From Paraburkholderia caribensis (lineage in GTDB: Bacteria > Pseudomonadota > Gammaproteobacteria > Burkholderiales > Burkholderiaceae), in the NCBI RefSeq assembly GCF_002902945.1, contig NZ_CP026103.1, positions 62,001 through 126,000 on the forward strand: a stretch of DNA of 64,000 bases, given 5' to 3'. A program made the translations under genes and the position numbers. Positions 48,416 through 57,897 of this stretch are shown here, in pieces (the stretch's first letter is position 1; the number at the start of each line of letters is the position of its first letter). The notes under the pieces are model-generated. The model was not told the DNA's origin. It saw only the letters and a list, made by a program, of their open reading frames with translations, and searched no databases.

Positions 48416-50964
48416 GCTGTTTTCACCTCCGGAGTAGAACGGGCATCGTCATGCACGATGCCGAGCAGTTTGGCCTGAGTCGCGCTGTCCTGCGCGAGCG
48501 CGTCAGCCGTGTTTTCGTACGCGACGCGGCCGTTGACGAGCACATACACGCGGTCGGCGATCGGCAACACCATATCGGCCTGATGTTCGACGATAACGAC
48601 ACTTGCACGCTCGCGCAGCTTGACGACGGCATCGAGCACTTCCTGCACGACGGCAGGCGCAAGACCTTCGAACGGCTCATCGAGCAGGATCGCTTTGGCG
48701 GGCGCCATCAACGCACGCGCGATGGCCACCATCTGCCGTTCGCCGCCCGACAGATGTTCGGCGCGTACGTCCTTGCGGTTCGCGAGCCGAGGAAAAAGCG
48801 CGTAAATCTCGTCGACGCTCGCGCCGCCCTTGCGTGCGGCGAGCCGCAAGTTTTCGTAGACGGTCAGATTCGGAAACAGGCGGCGGCCTTCGGGGACCAT
48901 CGCGAGACCGAGCCGGTTGATCTCGTGCATGGGCCGCGACGTGATGTCGTGTCCGTCGAACGTGATGGTACCGGCGCTGATCTGCGCGACACCCGTTGCC
49001 GCGCGCAGCGCGGTCGTCTTGCCGACGCCGTTGCGCCCGAGGACCGCGATCACTTCGCCTTCGTGCAGCGTGAGATCGATGCCGTCGAGAATCGTGTTGC
49101 CCGCATAGCCCGCCTTCACGTTTTGCAATTGCAGAAGCACGCGCCGGTTGGCCGGGGTGTCGCGTATGTGCGCGACACGGTCGGCGAGACGCGCATCGAC
49201 GGGACGCTGGCCCTTTGCGTGACCCATGTACGCTTCGATCACTTCAGGATGCGCCGCGACTTTGGCAGGCGAGCCGTCGGCGATCAGATGGCCGCGATGC
49301 AGCACGCTGACGCGGTCGGAGATGGTCAGCACGCGGTCGATGTCATGTTCGATCAGCAGCACCGCGTGATGATTCGCGAGTTCGCGAATGATACGCGCGA
49401 CATTGGCGCGATCCGCTTCCGCAAGGCCCGCGAGCGGTTCGTCGAGCAGCAGCAGACGGGCTTGCGTCGCGAGCGACAACGCGATTTCGAGCAGACGCTG
49501 TTCCCCATGCGAGAGACTCTCGCACGACGCCGCCGCTCGCTCGACGAGACCGACGGCTGCGAGCAGCGACCAGGCGCGCGCGTTCTGCGTGTCGAGCGTA
49601 TGCGCGTCGCGCCACAAGCCGAGCCGTTCGCGCTGCGCGGCCTGCACGGCGACGCGCACGTTCTCGAACACGGTGAGGTTGCGAAACACGCTGAGAATCT
49701 GGAACGAGCGGCTCATGCCGAGCCGCACGCGGCGGAACATCGCCAGTCTCGTCACGTCCTTGCCGTCGAACGTGATCGTGCCCGACGATGGCGGCAGCAC
49801 GCCCGTCAGCATGTTGAAGAAGGTCGTCTTGCCCGCGCCGTTCGGCCCGATGAAACTGTGCAGCCGATACGGAAAGACGTCGAGGTCGATCTTGTCGGCC
49901 GTCACCAGCGAGCCGAATTGCTTCGACAGCCCGCGCACGCTGAGAATCGGCGCGTCCGGATTCATGTCGATGCGGCTCGCGCGGTACGGCGCGATCACTT
50001 CGGGACGGGCGGGAATGGTGTCGCGCACGAGCGTCCAGCGCGGCCGGCGCAGCAGGCGCTGCGCGAGACCCTGAATGCCTTCGGGGGAGAAGAACGCGAA
50101 CGCAATGATGATCGGCGCGAACATCAGCCACCAGTGTTCGGTAAGGCTGCTCAGCTTGTCTTCGAGCAGGATGAACGCAATCGCGCCCCACAGCGGCCCG
50201 AGAAACTGGTGCACGCCGCCCAGCACTGTCATCAGCAGACTGTCGCCTGCGTGTTCCCAGCTAAGGTTGTTTGCATACGCGCCCTGCAGCATCAGGCACA
50301 GTAACCCGCCCGCGTAACCGATCACCGAGGCCGAGATCACGAACGCATACAGCTTCAGGCGGTAGGTGTCATAGCCGAGGCTCGCGGCGCGCTGCTCGTT
50401 GTCGCGCAGCGCCTGCAACGCGCGCCCGAATGGCGCGTGGACGAGGCGCCACAGGCCATATGCGACGGCGATCACCGTGACGCACGCGAACACATGAAAG
50501 CCCGTGGTGGTCGCGAAGGTCGGGCGCGGCACGTTTTGCAGGCCGTTCTCGCCGCCCGTCACGTCGGTCCATTTGAACGCGATTTCGAATGCGATCTGCG
50601 AGCAGGCGAGCGTGAGCAGCGAGAAATACAGCCCGCGCCGCTTGAGCACGATCGCGCCGATCAATGCGGCCATGACGGCCGTGACGGCCACGCTCGCGGC
50701 CAGCGCAACGAGTTCGTTGCCGATCAGACGTTGCAGCGAGATCGCAACCAGATACGTCGAGGTGCCGAAGAACACCGAGGCGCCGAACGGCACCAGACCC
50801 GCATAAGCGACCAGAAGATTCACGCCCATGCCGTAGAGCGTGTAGATGGCGATCTGTGTCGCGCGTTCCAGCGGCGTGCCGCTTGCGGTCAATGCGATCG
50901 AGACGATGAGGAGGCACGTGGTCAGCAGCGCGACGGGGTGCCGGGTCAACAGTTTGACATTCAT
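48412..50964 (-). CDS. Fused LivM-LivG-LivF ABC transporter protein
   Basis: One uninterrupted 850-residue protein. Residues 1 to about 325 are a LivM-type permease with eight or so transmembrane helices. An ATPase domain of LivG type follows (about 335-585; Walker A Gly-Pro-Asn-Gly-Ala-Gly-Lys-Thr-Thr, signature Leu-Ser-His-Gly-Glu-Gln), then a second of LivF type (about 605-850; Gly-Arg-Asn-Gly-Val-Gly-Lys-Thr-Thr, Leu-Ser-Gly-Gly-Glu-Arg). These are three separate genes in the usual HAAT importer. ATG 50964 overlaps the livH stop. The apparent extension of the frame upstream of 50964 is a shadow of livH. Confidence 0.9.
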   Translation of the reverse strand: MNVKLLTRHPVALLTTCLLIVSIALTASGTPLERATQIAIYTLYGMGVNLLVAYAGLVPFGASVFFGTSTYLVAISLQRLIGNELVALAASVAVTAVMAALIGAIVLKRRGLYFSLLTLACSQIAFEIAFKWTDVTGGENGLQNVPRPTFATTTGFHVFACVTVIAVAYGLWRLVHAPFGRALQALRDNEQRAASLGYDTYRLKLYAFVISASVIGYAGGLLCLMLQGAYANNLSWEHAGDSLLMTVLGGVHQFLGPLWGAIAFILLEDKLSSLTEHWWLMFAPIIIAFAFFSPEGIQGLAQRLLRRPRWTLVRDTIPARPEVIAPYRASRIDMNPDAPILSVRGLSKQFGSLVTADKIDLDVFPYRLHSFIGPNGAGKTTFFNMLTGVLPPSSGTITFDGKDVTRLAMFRRVRLGMSRSFQILSVFRNLTVFENVRVAVQAAQRERLGLWRDAHTLDTQNARAWSLLAAVGLVERAAASCESLSHGEQRLLEIALSLATQARLLLLDEPLAGLAEADRANVARIIRELANHHAVLLIEHDIDRVLTISDRVSVLHRGHLIADGSPAKVAAHPEVIEAYMGHAKGQRPVDARLADRVAHIRDTPANRRVLLQLQNVKAGYAGNTILDGIDLTLHEGEVIAVLGRNGVGKTTALRAATGVAQISAGTITFDGHDITSRPMHEINRLGLAMVPEGRRLFPNLTVYENLRLAARKGGASVDEIYALFPRLANRKDVRAEHLSGGERQMVAIARALMAPAKAILLDEPFEGLAPAVVQEVLDAVVKLRERASVVIVEHQADMVLPIADRVYVLVNGRVAYENTADALAQDSATQAKLLGIVHDDARSTPEVKTA

Positions 50965-51830
50965 TCGAAGCGCTCCCAGCGTTCGCCGAACAGCCCGCGC
51001 GGACGCACGAGCAGAACGAGTGCCATCAGGACATACATCGCCACCGACGACCCTTCCGGAAAGAACTGCACGGCGAGCGCCGTCACCACGCCGACCAGCA
51101 GGCCCGCGACGACGGCGCCCGCAAACGAGCCCAGACCGCCGATCGTCACGATCACGAAGGCGGGCATGACGGCTGCCGTCGCCATGCTGGGCGTGACGGT
51201 CAGCAGCGGTGCGGCGAGCACGCCCGCCGCGCCCGCGAGCAACGCGCCGAGACCGAACGCGCCCGTCAGCACGCGCGGCAGATTGATGCCGAGCAGGCCG
51301 ACCATCTCGGGGTCGCGGCTGCCCGCGCGCAAGATGCGCCCATAGGGCGTGAACTTCATGAACCACCACAACGCGAGCAGAATCGCGACCGTCGCGGCAA
51401 GCACGAACAGACGATACTTCGTGATCAGCAGCGGCCCGTAGACGAGGAAGCCGCTGAGCGCGGCAGGCGGACTGAACGGCAGGCCGCCCGCGCCCCACAC
51501 GAGGCGGATCAGCGCCGTCAGCAGCAGCGACAGGGCGAACGTCACGATCAGTCCGAGCAGAGGCTCCTTGCCGTACAGCCGCCGGATGAAGATCACTTCG
51601 ATCAGCACCCCCGCGAGCGCGACGAGGACGGGCGCGACGATCACGGCGGCCCAGCCGAACTGCGTCGACAGGGCGATCGCGAAATACGCGCCGAGCGCGA
51701 ACAGCGCGCCGTGCGCAAAGTTGACGATGCCCAGCAGCCCGCAGATGATCGACAGACCGATCGCGAGCAACACGTAGAGAAAGCCCAGCACCAACCCGTT
51801 GGCGATCTGGGACAACACCATTTCTGCCAT
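50961..51830 (-). CDS. LivH-type branched-chain ABC permease
   Basis: A 289-residue inner membrane permease with about eight hydrophobic helices and the LivH opening Gln-Ile-Ala-Asn-Gly-Leu-Val-Leu-Gly and Asn-Phe-Ala-His-Gly. It pairs with the LivM part of the fused protein to form the channel. ATG 51830 was chosen at the conserved start. The binding protein is encoded 111 bp upstream. Confidence 0.9.
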   Translation of the reverse strand: MAEMVLSQIANGLVLGFLYVLLAIGLSIICGLLGIVNFAHGALFALGAYFAIALSTQFGWAAVIVAPVLVALAGVLIEVIFIRRLYGKEPLLGLIVTFALSLLLTALIRLVWGAGGLPFSPPAALSGFLVYGPLLITKYRLFVLAATVAILLALWWFMKFTPYGRILRAGSRDPEMVGLLGINLPRVLTGAFGLGALLAGAAGVLAAPLLTVTPSMATAAVMPAFVIVTIGGLGSFAGAVVAGLLVGVVTALAVQFFPEGSSVAMYVLMALVLLVRPRGLFGERWERFE

Positions 51831-51941
51831 GCCTGTACTCCAGCTGAATGCAGATAACCGCAGGACATTGCGGAACGGATCGGGCCGCTGCATGAGGCTC
51901 ACGCAACGGCCCGCCGATGCCGCAGCAAAGTTCGCCGCGCG

Positions 51942-53234
51942 TTATCGCGCAGCCATCGTGCAACCGATTTCCTGCTTCGTGCCGTAAAGGCTGTCGAGCT
52001 CCGCGGGGTTCTGCGGCACGGCCGACACCTGGTTGAGCCAGTCCCACTTGTCGGTGATGTGGTCCTTCACCTTGAAGACCGTCCAGCGGCGCAGCATCTG
52101 GTGATCCCACGGGCGGAAATAGGCAGGCCCGCTGCTGTCGCCGAACTGCACGGTCTCGAGGCTCTGCACGATGTCCGGCCCGGACGTGCTCTTCGCCTGA
52201 TTGACGCCGGCGAGCAGGGCGCGCGTCGTGAACCAGCCGATCCACGCCTTGTCGGCAGGCGGCTTGCCGTACTTCGCCGTGTACTTCCTGATGAACGCGA
52301 GCTCTTCGGGCGAATGCCCCGGCGAACTGTAGTGCCAGGGCTTGCCGTAGTAGCCGGTTGCCGCATCGACGTTGATCGACCACAGGTCCGAATCGCCGAT
52401 GATGGGACAGGCAACGGGAATCTTGTCCTTCATGCCCATTTCCGCGTACTGCTTGAGGAAGGTCGAGAGATCGCCGCCCGGCAGGCCGAGCAGCACGACA
52501 TCGGGCTTCGACTGGCGGATCTTCAGAATGAACGAGCTGAAGTCGGTGGTGTTGAGCGGCGTCACATCCGCACCCGCGATCGTGCCGCCCGACTGCTTCA
52601 GCAACTCGGACATGGAACGCTGGATATCCTGCCCATACGCGTAGTTCGCGACGAGGAAGTGCCACTTCTTGCCGATCGCCAGCAGCGACGGCGCAAGCGC
52701 GCGGCATGTGACGGGCGTCGGACTGAGCACGCGAAACGTGTACGGATTGCAGCTGCTGCCCGTCAGCTCGCGCGCGGCGGCGTTCGGCGCGATATAGGGC
52801 GTCTTGGTGCGGTTCGCGACGGAAGACATCGCCAGCGACGTGCCGCTATTCGTGCCGCCGATCACGGCGATGACCTTGTCCTGCTCGATCAGCTTCTGCA
52901 TGTTCTGCTGCGCCGACTGCGGATTCGGCTCGTCGTACCAGACCAGATCGACGCGGCGGCCGCGTGCCTGGTTGTTCGCATCGTCGAGCGCCATCTTCAC
53001 GCCGTTCGCGATCACTTCGCCCTGCTCGGTCCACACGCCTTGCTTGGCCATCAGCAGCCCCAGCTTGAGCGGCTGCTCGCCTTGCGCGCGCACGATCGCG
53101 GGCGCAGCCAGCACGGCCGCGCCGCTCGCGAGCGTCTTGCCCGCGGCGGCGAGCCACGCGCGCCGCGTCATGCCCGCGCTGTCGGGCGCACTCTGCGCTT
53201 CGTGATTCATGGGTTGTGTGTGTTCGTCCTTCAT
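51942..53234 (-). CDS. ABC transporter substrate-binding protein (LivK/HAAT type)
   Basis: A 430-residue periplasmic binding protein with a twin-arginine signal (Thr-Arg-Arg-Ala-Trp-Leu-Ala-Ala-Ala-Gly-Lys) followed by Ala-Pro-Ala-Ile-Val-Arg-Ala. The mature part follows the type I fold: Leu-Lys-Leu-Gly-Leu-Leu, Ala-Val-Ile-Gly-Gly-Thr-Asn-Ser-Gly, Asp-Val-Val-Leu-Leu-Gly. Relatives bind branched-chain amino acids, amides, urea or aromatic acids. The linked catabolic genes suggest a cyclic acid. It is the first gene of the operon; an IclR-type palindrome lies 74 bp upstream. Confidence 0.9.
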   Translation of the reverse strand: MKDEHTQPMNHEAQSAPDSAGMTRRAWLAAAGKTLASGAAVLAAPAIVRAQGEQPLKLGLLMAKQGVWTEQGEVIANGVKMALDDANNQARGRRVDLVWYDEPNPQSAQQNMQKLIEQDKVIAVIGGTNSGTSLAMSSVANRTKTPYIAPNAAARELTGSSCNPYTFRVLSPTPVTCRALAPSLLAIGKKWHFLVANYAYGQDIQRSMSELLKQSGGTIAGADVTPLNTTDFSSFILKIRQSKPDVVLLGLPGGDLSTFLKQYAEMGMKDKIPVACPIIGDSDLWSINVDAATGYYGKPWHYSSPGHSPEELAFIRKYTAKYGKPPADKAWIGWFTTRALLAGVNQAKSTSGPDIVQSLETVQFGDSSGPAYFRPWDHQMLRRWTVFKVKDHITDKWDWLNQVSAVPQNPAELDSLYGTKQEIGCTMAAR

Positions 53235-53307
53235 GTCTCTCCGCTCCTCTCCGTATTCGTTCGCAAACTCTCGACGCCCCGAACTTTTGGTGAACTGTAG
53301 TTCGAAT

Positions 53308-53322
53308 TGGAATAGTATTCAA
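53308..53322. promoter_or_regulatory. IclR-type palindrome, site 1
   Basis: TGGAATAGTATTCAA differs from a perfect TGGAATA-N-TATTCCA palindrome at one position. It lies between the divergent ABC operon (start 53234) and the Gfo/Idh/MocA gene (start 53408). Confidence 0.65.
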
Positions 53323-53407
53323 CAATCAAAGCGAATTTCATTAAATCCGGGTATTCACCTGGACGCTGTTGTATGACCCTTGTGTTCAACCTGAGGAGAT
53401 GACGGAA

Positions 53408-54445
53408 ATGGCAAGGAGACGTTTGGCGGTGATCGGCGCGGGCGCGATCGGACGGATGCACGTGGAACGGGCGCGGCTGCACCCGCAGGCGGAAGTGGTC
53501 GCGATTGCGGACCCATCGCCTGCCGCGCGCGAATTCGCGCGTGAGGAAGGGCTGCGCTGGTTTGCCGACTACGCGCCGATGCTCGACGAGGTGCGCCCGG
53601 ACGGCGCGATCGTCGCCACACCGAATGCGACGCATGTCGACGTGGGGCTCGCATGCATTGCGCGCGGCATTCCCGCGCTGATCGAAAAACCCGTTGCCGA
53701 CGATGTGGAAGCGGCGCAACAACTGAGCCGCGCAGCCCGCGAGGCGAATGTGCCGCTGCTGGTGGGGCACCATCGCAGGCACAATCCGATCCTGCGGCGC
53801 GCGAAGGAAATCGTTGTCTCCGGGCGGCTCGGCACGCCCGTCACCGCGAATGCGCTTGCGACGTTCTACAAGCCCGACGCGTATTTCGACGTCGAATGGC
53901 GGCGGCGCGCGGGCGGCGGGCCCGTGCTGATCAATCTGATCCACGACATCGACATCATGCGATTCCTGCTCGGCGATATCGTCGAGGTGCAGGCGCTGAC
54001 GTCGAATGCGGTGCGCGGCTTCGAGGTGGAGGACACGGCTGCCGTGTTGCTGCGCTTCGCTAGCGGCGCGCTCGGCACACTCGCCGTGTCGGACTGCGCG
54101 TGCGCACCGTGGAACTGGGACCTTGCGGCGGGCGAAGCGGCGCACTATCCGCGTCAGCAGGTGAACACGCATTTTCTGATCGGCACCGATGCGTCGCTTA
54201 CGCTGCCGCAACTCGACGTGTGGGAATACCGCGCGCGCAAAGGCTGGCACGAACCGTTGACCGTCGAGCGCAGCACGCCGCACAGCGCCGATCCGTATCA
54301 CGAACAGTTGCGCCACTTCGCTGCCGTGATCGCGCGTGAAGAAGCGCCACTCTGTCCGGTCGACGACGCCGCGCGCACGCTGGCCGCAACGCTCGCGGTG
54401 CATCGGGCCGTAGCGGCGCGCACGCCCGTCGCGCCCGCGCTTTGA
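53408..54445 (+). CDS. Gfo/Idh/MocA-family oxidoreductase
   Basis: A 345-residue NAD(P)-dependent dehydrogenase. The Rossmann motif Gly-Ala-Gly-Ala-Ile-Gly-Arg-Met-His is at the N-terminus; Glu-Lys-Pro-Val-Ala carries the conserved Lys. The C-terminal domain has His-Asp-Ile-Asp with the usual catalytic His. Members oxidise sugars, inositols and cyclic polyols. GAGGAG lies 10 bases before ATG 53408, better placed than for the ATG at 53399. It is divergent from the ABC operon and shares IclR site 1. Confidence 0.87.
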   Translation: MARRRLAVIGAGAIGRMHVERARLHPQAEVVAIADPSPAAREFAREEGLRWFADYAPMLDEVRPDGAIVATPNATHVDVGLACIARGIPALIEKPVADDVEAAQQLSRAAREANVPLLVGHHRRHNPILRRAKEIVVSGRLGTPVTANALATFYKPDAYFDVEWRRRAGGGPVLINLIHDIDIMRFLLGDIVEVQALTSNAVRGFEVEDTAAVLLRFASGALGTLAVSDCACAPWNWDLAAGEAAHYPRQQVNTHFLIGTDASLTLPQLDVWEYRARKGWHEPLTVERSTPHSADPYHEQLRHFAAVIAREEAPLCPVDDAARTLAATLAVHRAVAARTPVAPAL

Positions 54446-54458
54446 GGTCGGGTTGTCG

Positions 54459-55367
54459 TCAGTGATGTGCGGCGTGCGTGTGACGGTAGAACGCTACCGT
54501 CTGCCGCAGACCTGCTTCGAGCGAGGTCTGCGGCAGGTCCGGCAACAGGTGCGCCAGCGCGGGATCGCGCGGAAACGCAGTCGCGATGGGCAGCGCAGCG
54601 CCTGCGGCATCGATGCGCGCGCCCGGCACGATCGAGGCAATGCTGTCGATCACCGTCTGCACGGAAGCGATCTGTCCCGCGAGCGTGAACGCATGGGCGC
54701 CTTCCACGTCGCGCAACAGGGCCGCCTCGTAAGCGGCAGCGACATCGTCCGCGTACACGAAGCCTGTCGATCCCGTGAACGGCATCGTGTACCGCTCGCC
54801 GCGCGCGGCCGCCCGGCACGCGAGGCTCGGCCCGGCGCTCGATCCCGTCTCGCGTCCCGCGCCATAGACCACCAGCGGGCGAAAACCGACGCTCGCGATC
54901 CCATGATCGTTCCAGTACGCGCGCGCCGAGCCTTCGCAGGCGAGCTTGAACGCGCCGTAGTGCGTTTGCGGATGCGGCGTCGCGCCGTCGTCGGGGCCGA
55001 ACACGCCCGCGCTGCTTGCATAGAGCACGCGTTGCAGACCCGCCGCGCGCGCCGCGTCGAAGACATTCAGCGTGCCGATCAGATTGATCTGCGCGCCGCG
55101 CACCGGGTTGGCCGCGCAATCGGGCGTGAGGATGCCCGCGAGATGAATCACGGCATCGCAGCCATCCAGCGCACGCGCGACCTCGGCGGCTTGCGCGATA
55201 TCGCCCGTTCGCCACGGGACCTCGGCCGGCAGTTCCGGCGACAGCGTATGCAGCAATTGCGGCTTCGCCTGCAGATCGAACGCCACACATTCGATGCCGC
55301 GCGCAAGCAGCCGCCGCATGATCCACGCACCCAGAAAGCCGCTGCCACCCGTTACCAGCACTCGCAT
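54459..55367 (-). CDS. NAD-dependent epimerase/dehydratase
   Basis: A 302-residue extended SDR: Gly-Gly-Ser-Gly-Phe-Leu-Gly at the N-terminus, His-Leu-Ala-Gly, Ser-Ser-Ala-Gly-Val-Phe-Gly and the catalytic Tyr-Gly-Ala-Phe-Lys. It is close in type to UDP-sugar epimerases and to sugar lactone or uronate dehydrogenases. It converges with the Gfo/Idh/MocA gene and is divergent from the second KstD-like gene, sharing IclR site 2 with it. Confidence 0.85.
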   Translation of the reverse strand: MRVLVTGGSGFLGAWIMRRLLARGIECVAFDLQAKPQLLHTLSPELPAEVPWRTGDIAQAAEVARALDGCDAVIHLAGILTPDCAANPVRGAQINLIGTLNVFDAARAAGLQRVLYASSAGVFGPDDGATPHPQTHYGAFKLACEGSARAYWNDHGIASVGFRPLVVYGAGRETGSSAGPSLACRAAARGERYTMPFTGSTGFVYADDVAAAYEAALLRDVEGAHAFTLAGQIASVQTVIDSIASIVPGARIDAAGAALPIATAFPRDPALAHLLPDLPQTSLEAGLRQTVAFYRHTHAAHH

Positions 55368-55410
55368 GTCCCTTCTCCTCATCGTCACAAAAACTTTGCA
55401 CGATCGCAAT

Positions 55411-55431
55411 TTGTGGAATAGTATTCCACAA
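55411..55431. promoter_or_regulatory. IclR-type palindrome, site 2
   Basis: A perfect 21-bp palindrome with core TGGAATA-G-TATTCCA, flanked by TTG and CAA. It lies midway between two divergent starts, 44 bp from the epimerase and 42 bp from the flavoprotein gene. Confidence 0.75.
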
Positions 55432-55472
55432 AGAAAGTTAGTTCCATAGTTTCTGGAAAAGCAGAGCCGAAG

Positions 55473-57218
55473 ATGAAGCGTGAAGCGATACTCGAATGCG
55501 ATGTGCTGGTGCTGGGCTCCGGTGCGGGCGGGCTGTCGGCTGCCGTGACGGCGGCGGCGCAGGGCTTGCGCGTGATGGTTGCGGAGAAGGAAGACGTGTT
55601 CGGCGGCACGACTGCGTGGTCGGGCGGCTGGATGTGGATTCCGCGCAATCCGCTGGCGACGCGCGCGGGCATCCGCGAGGACATCGACGCGCCGCGCACT
55701 TACCTGAAGAGCGAACTCGGCGCGCAGTTCGATGCGGACAAGGCGGATGCGCTGCTGGCGCGCGGACCCGAAATGGTCGAATTCTTCGAGCAGCATACGG
55801 CGATGCGCTTCGTCGACGGCAATCGCGTTCCCGATTTCCACACGACGCCCGGCGCGGCGACGGGCGGCCGCTCGGTATGCGCCATGCCGTTCGACGGCAG
55901 GGAACTAGGCCCGTTGATCCACAAGCTGCGCGAGCCGCTGTCGGTGATGACGATCAAGGGCATGGCGCTCGCGTCGGGGCAGGATCTCGCACACTTCTAT
56001 CGCGCGACGCGTTCCGTGAAGTCCGCGCTCTACGTCACGCGGCGGCTCGCGGCGTTCGCGTGGCAGAAGCTGCGCCATGGTCGCTCGATGCATCTGGTCA
56101 ACGGCAATGCGCTGGTAGCGCGCCTGTTGAAGTCGGCGGCGGATCGCAACGTGGATCTGCGCACGCGCGCGAGAGCAATTGGCCTGTTGCGCGACGACGC
56201 GCGCGTCACGGGCGCGCGCGTCGAGATCGGCGGCGTGGTGCACGAGGTGCGTGCGGCGCGCGGCGTGGTGCTCGCATGCGGCGGCTTTCCGCATGATGTC
56301 GCGCGACGTGCCAGCACGTTCGCGTACACGCCTTCGGGCAAGGAACATTGGTCGGCGGCGCCGCGCTCGAATACGGGTGACGGTATTCGTCTTGGCGAAT
56401 CGATTGGCGCGCGCTTCGACGATACGCTCGATGCGCCCGCCGCCTGGGCGCCCGTTTCGCTCGTGCCGCAACGCGGCGGCGATGTGGCGTTCGCACATCT
56501 GATCGAACGCGCGAAGCCGGGTGTGATCGCCGTCACGCGCGCGGGACAGCGTTTCGTCAACGAGGCGTCGTCCTATCACGATTTCATGTCCGCGTTGCTC
56601 GGGACGACGCCGCGCGGTGCGGAGGTGTGTGCCTGGCTGATCTGCGATCACCGTTTCCAGCGCCGCTATGGGCTCGGTTTTTCGAAGCCCTTTCCGTTTG
56701 CCGTTTCGAGCTACGTGCGTTCGGGTTATCTGAAGCGAGGCGCGACGCTGGCTGAACTCGCCGCCGCGTGCGGCATCGATGCGCAGGGTCTGGAGACCAC
56801 GGTTGCCGCCTACAACTCGTACGCGAAAGACGGCTTCGATCCGCAGTTTCACAAAGGCTCCACGCCGTACAACCGCGTACAGGGCGACCCGGCGCATGAG
56901 CCGAACCCCTGCATCGCGCCGATCGAAGACGGGCCGTTCTACGCCGTCAAGCTGCTGCCGGGCAGCCTCGGCACGTTCGCGGGCCTCGCCACCGATGCGA
57001 ACGCCCGCGTGCTCGATCGGCACGGCGACGCGATTGCCGGCCTCTACGCGGTCGGCAACGACAGCGCGAGCATGATGGGCGGCTGCTATCCGAGCGGCGG
57101 CATCACACTCGGCCCGGCGATGACATTCGGCTATCTCGCGGGACTTTCTCTTGCCGGTGCGGCGCAAGTCCCGACGCGCGCCGGCTCTTCCAGTTCACAT
57201 CAAGGAACCACGCAATGA
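55473..57218 (+). CDS. FAD-dependent dehydrogenase, KstD-like, second copy
   Basis: A 581-residue flavoprotein with Leu-Gly-Ser-Gly-Ala-Gly-Gly-Leu-Ser for FAD, Thr-Ala-Trp-Ser-Gly-Gly-Trp-Met-Trp-Ile-Pro, the active-site segment Gly-Pro-Phe-Tyr-Ala-Val-Lys-Leu-Leu-Pro-Gly and the FAD-binding Gly-Asn-Asp-Ser-Ala-Ser. It is a clear paralogue of the protein at 44970. Two such enzymes in one island could make successive ring double bonds. It overlaps the NIPSNAP gene by four bases. Confidence 0.88.
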   Translation: MKREAILECDVLVLGSGAGGLSAAVTAAAQGLRVMVAEKEDVFGGTTAWSGGWMWIPRNPLATRAGIREDIDAPRTYLKSELGAQFDADKADALLARGPEMVEFFEQHTAMRFVDGNRVPDFHTTPGAATGGRSVCAMPFDGRELGPLIHKLREPLSVMTIKGMALASGQDLAHFYRATRSVKSALYVTRRLAAFAWQKLRHGRSMHLVNGNALVARLLKSAADRNVDLRTRARAIGLLRDDARVTGARVEIGGVVHEVRAARGVVLACGGFPHDVARRASTFAYTPSGKEHWSAAPRSNTGDGIRLGESIGARFDDTLDAPAAWAPVSLVPQRGGDVAFAHLIERAKPGVIAVTRAGQRFVNEASSYHDFMSALLGTTPRGAEVCAWLICDHRFQRRYGLGFSKPFPFAVSSYVRSGYLKRGATLAELAAACGIDAQGLETTVAAYNSYAKDGFDPQFHKGSTPYNRVQGDPAHEPNPCIAPIEDGPFYAVKLLPGSLGTFAGLATDANARVLDRHGDAIAGLYAVGNDSASMMGGCYPSGGITLGPAMTFGYLAGLSLAGAAQVPTRAGSSSSHQGTTQ

Positions 57219-57826
57219 CACTCTATGACACAGTCACGCTCACGGTAAAAATCGGCACCAACGCGCAGGTGTTCGAAAGCATCAAGGCGAGCGGCAATCA
57301 GCCCGGCTCGACATTGCTCGGCTGCTGGTATTCGGACATCGGCGCGCTCGGCAAGGTGATGGTGCTGCGCGGCTTCGAGTCGGAGGCGGCGCTCGTGAAC
57401 GAGCGCAAGCGTCTGCTGCTCGAAGGCAATCCGTTCGGCTGCGGCGAGTTCGTCGAGGACGTGAAGGTAGAGAGCTACGCGCTCTTTCCGTTCCTGCCGC
57501 CCATCGAACCGGCCGTGCATGGCGGCATCTACGAGATGCGCGTCTACGGCACGAAGCTCGCGAGCCTGCAGCATACGATCGACGCATGGGAAAAGGCCGT
57601 GCCGGAGCGCACGAAACGTTCCCCGCTGATCGGCGCGATGTATTCGCTGGACGGCACGGTGCCGCGTTTTCTGAACATCTGGCCGTATGCGGGCGTCGAC
57701 GAACGCTCGCGCATTCGTGCCGAAGCCGTCAAGGACGGCATCTGGCCGCCGAAGGGCGGACCCGCGCATCTGACGACGATGGAGTCGACGATCTACGTGC
57801 CCGCGCCGTTTTCGCCGCTGCGCTGA
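57215..57826 (+). CDS. NIPSNAP-family protein
   Basis: A 203-residue protein with two ferredoxin-like halves. The second contains the NIPSNAP signature Tyr-Glu-Met-Arg-Val-Tyr and the matching Trp-Pro-Tyr. In bacteria these proteins accompany catabolic operons, but their biochemical role is not established. Translation is coupled to the flavoprotein by an ATGA overlap. Confidence 0.8.
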   Translation: MTLYDTVTLTVKIGTNAQVFESIKASGNQPGSTLLGCWYSDIGALGKVMVLRGFESEAALVNERKRLLLEGNPFGCGEFVEDVKVESYALFPFLPPIEPAVHGGIYEMRVYGTKLASLQHTIDAWEKAVPERTKRSPLIGAMYSLDGTVPRFLNIWPYAGVDERSRIRAEAVKDGIWPPKGGPAHLTTMESTIYVPAPFSPLR

Positions 57827-57897
57827 ACGGTGTACGCAACGCACGAAACGCTCGAAACGTACGAAACGTACGATATGAACTGGATAAAGGAGACATG

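Noticed and set aside
48397..50304. A 635-codon plus-strand frame opposite the fused ABC protein.
   Set aside because: Low-complexity shadow over two unmistakable ATPase domains.
50965..52707. The open frame of the LivM-LivG-LivF protein continues upstream to 52707, suggesting a 1431-residue protein.
   Set aside because: That upstream part is Arg/Ala-rich and lies antisense-free but out of frame over livH and the binding-protein gene, which have clear family sequences. The LivM part starts well at 50964.
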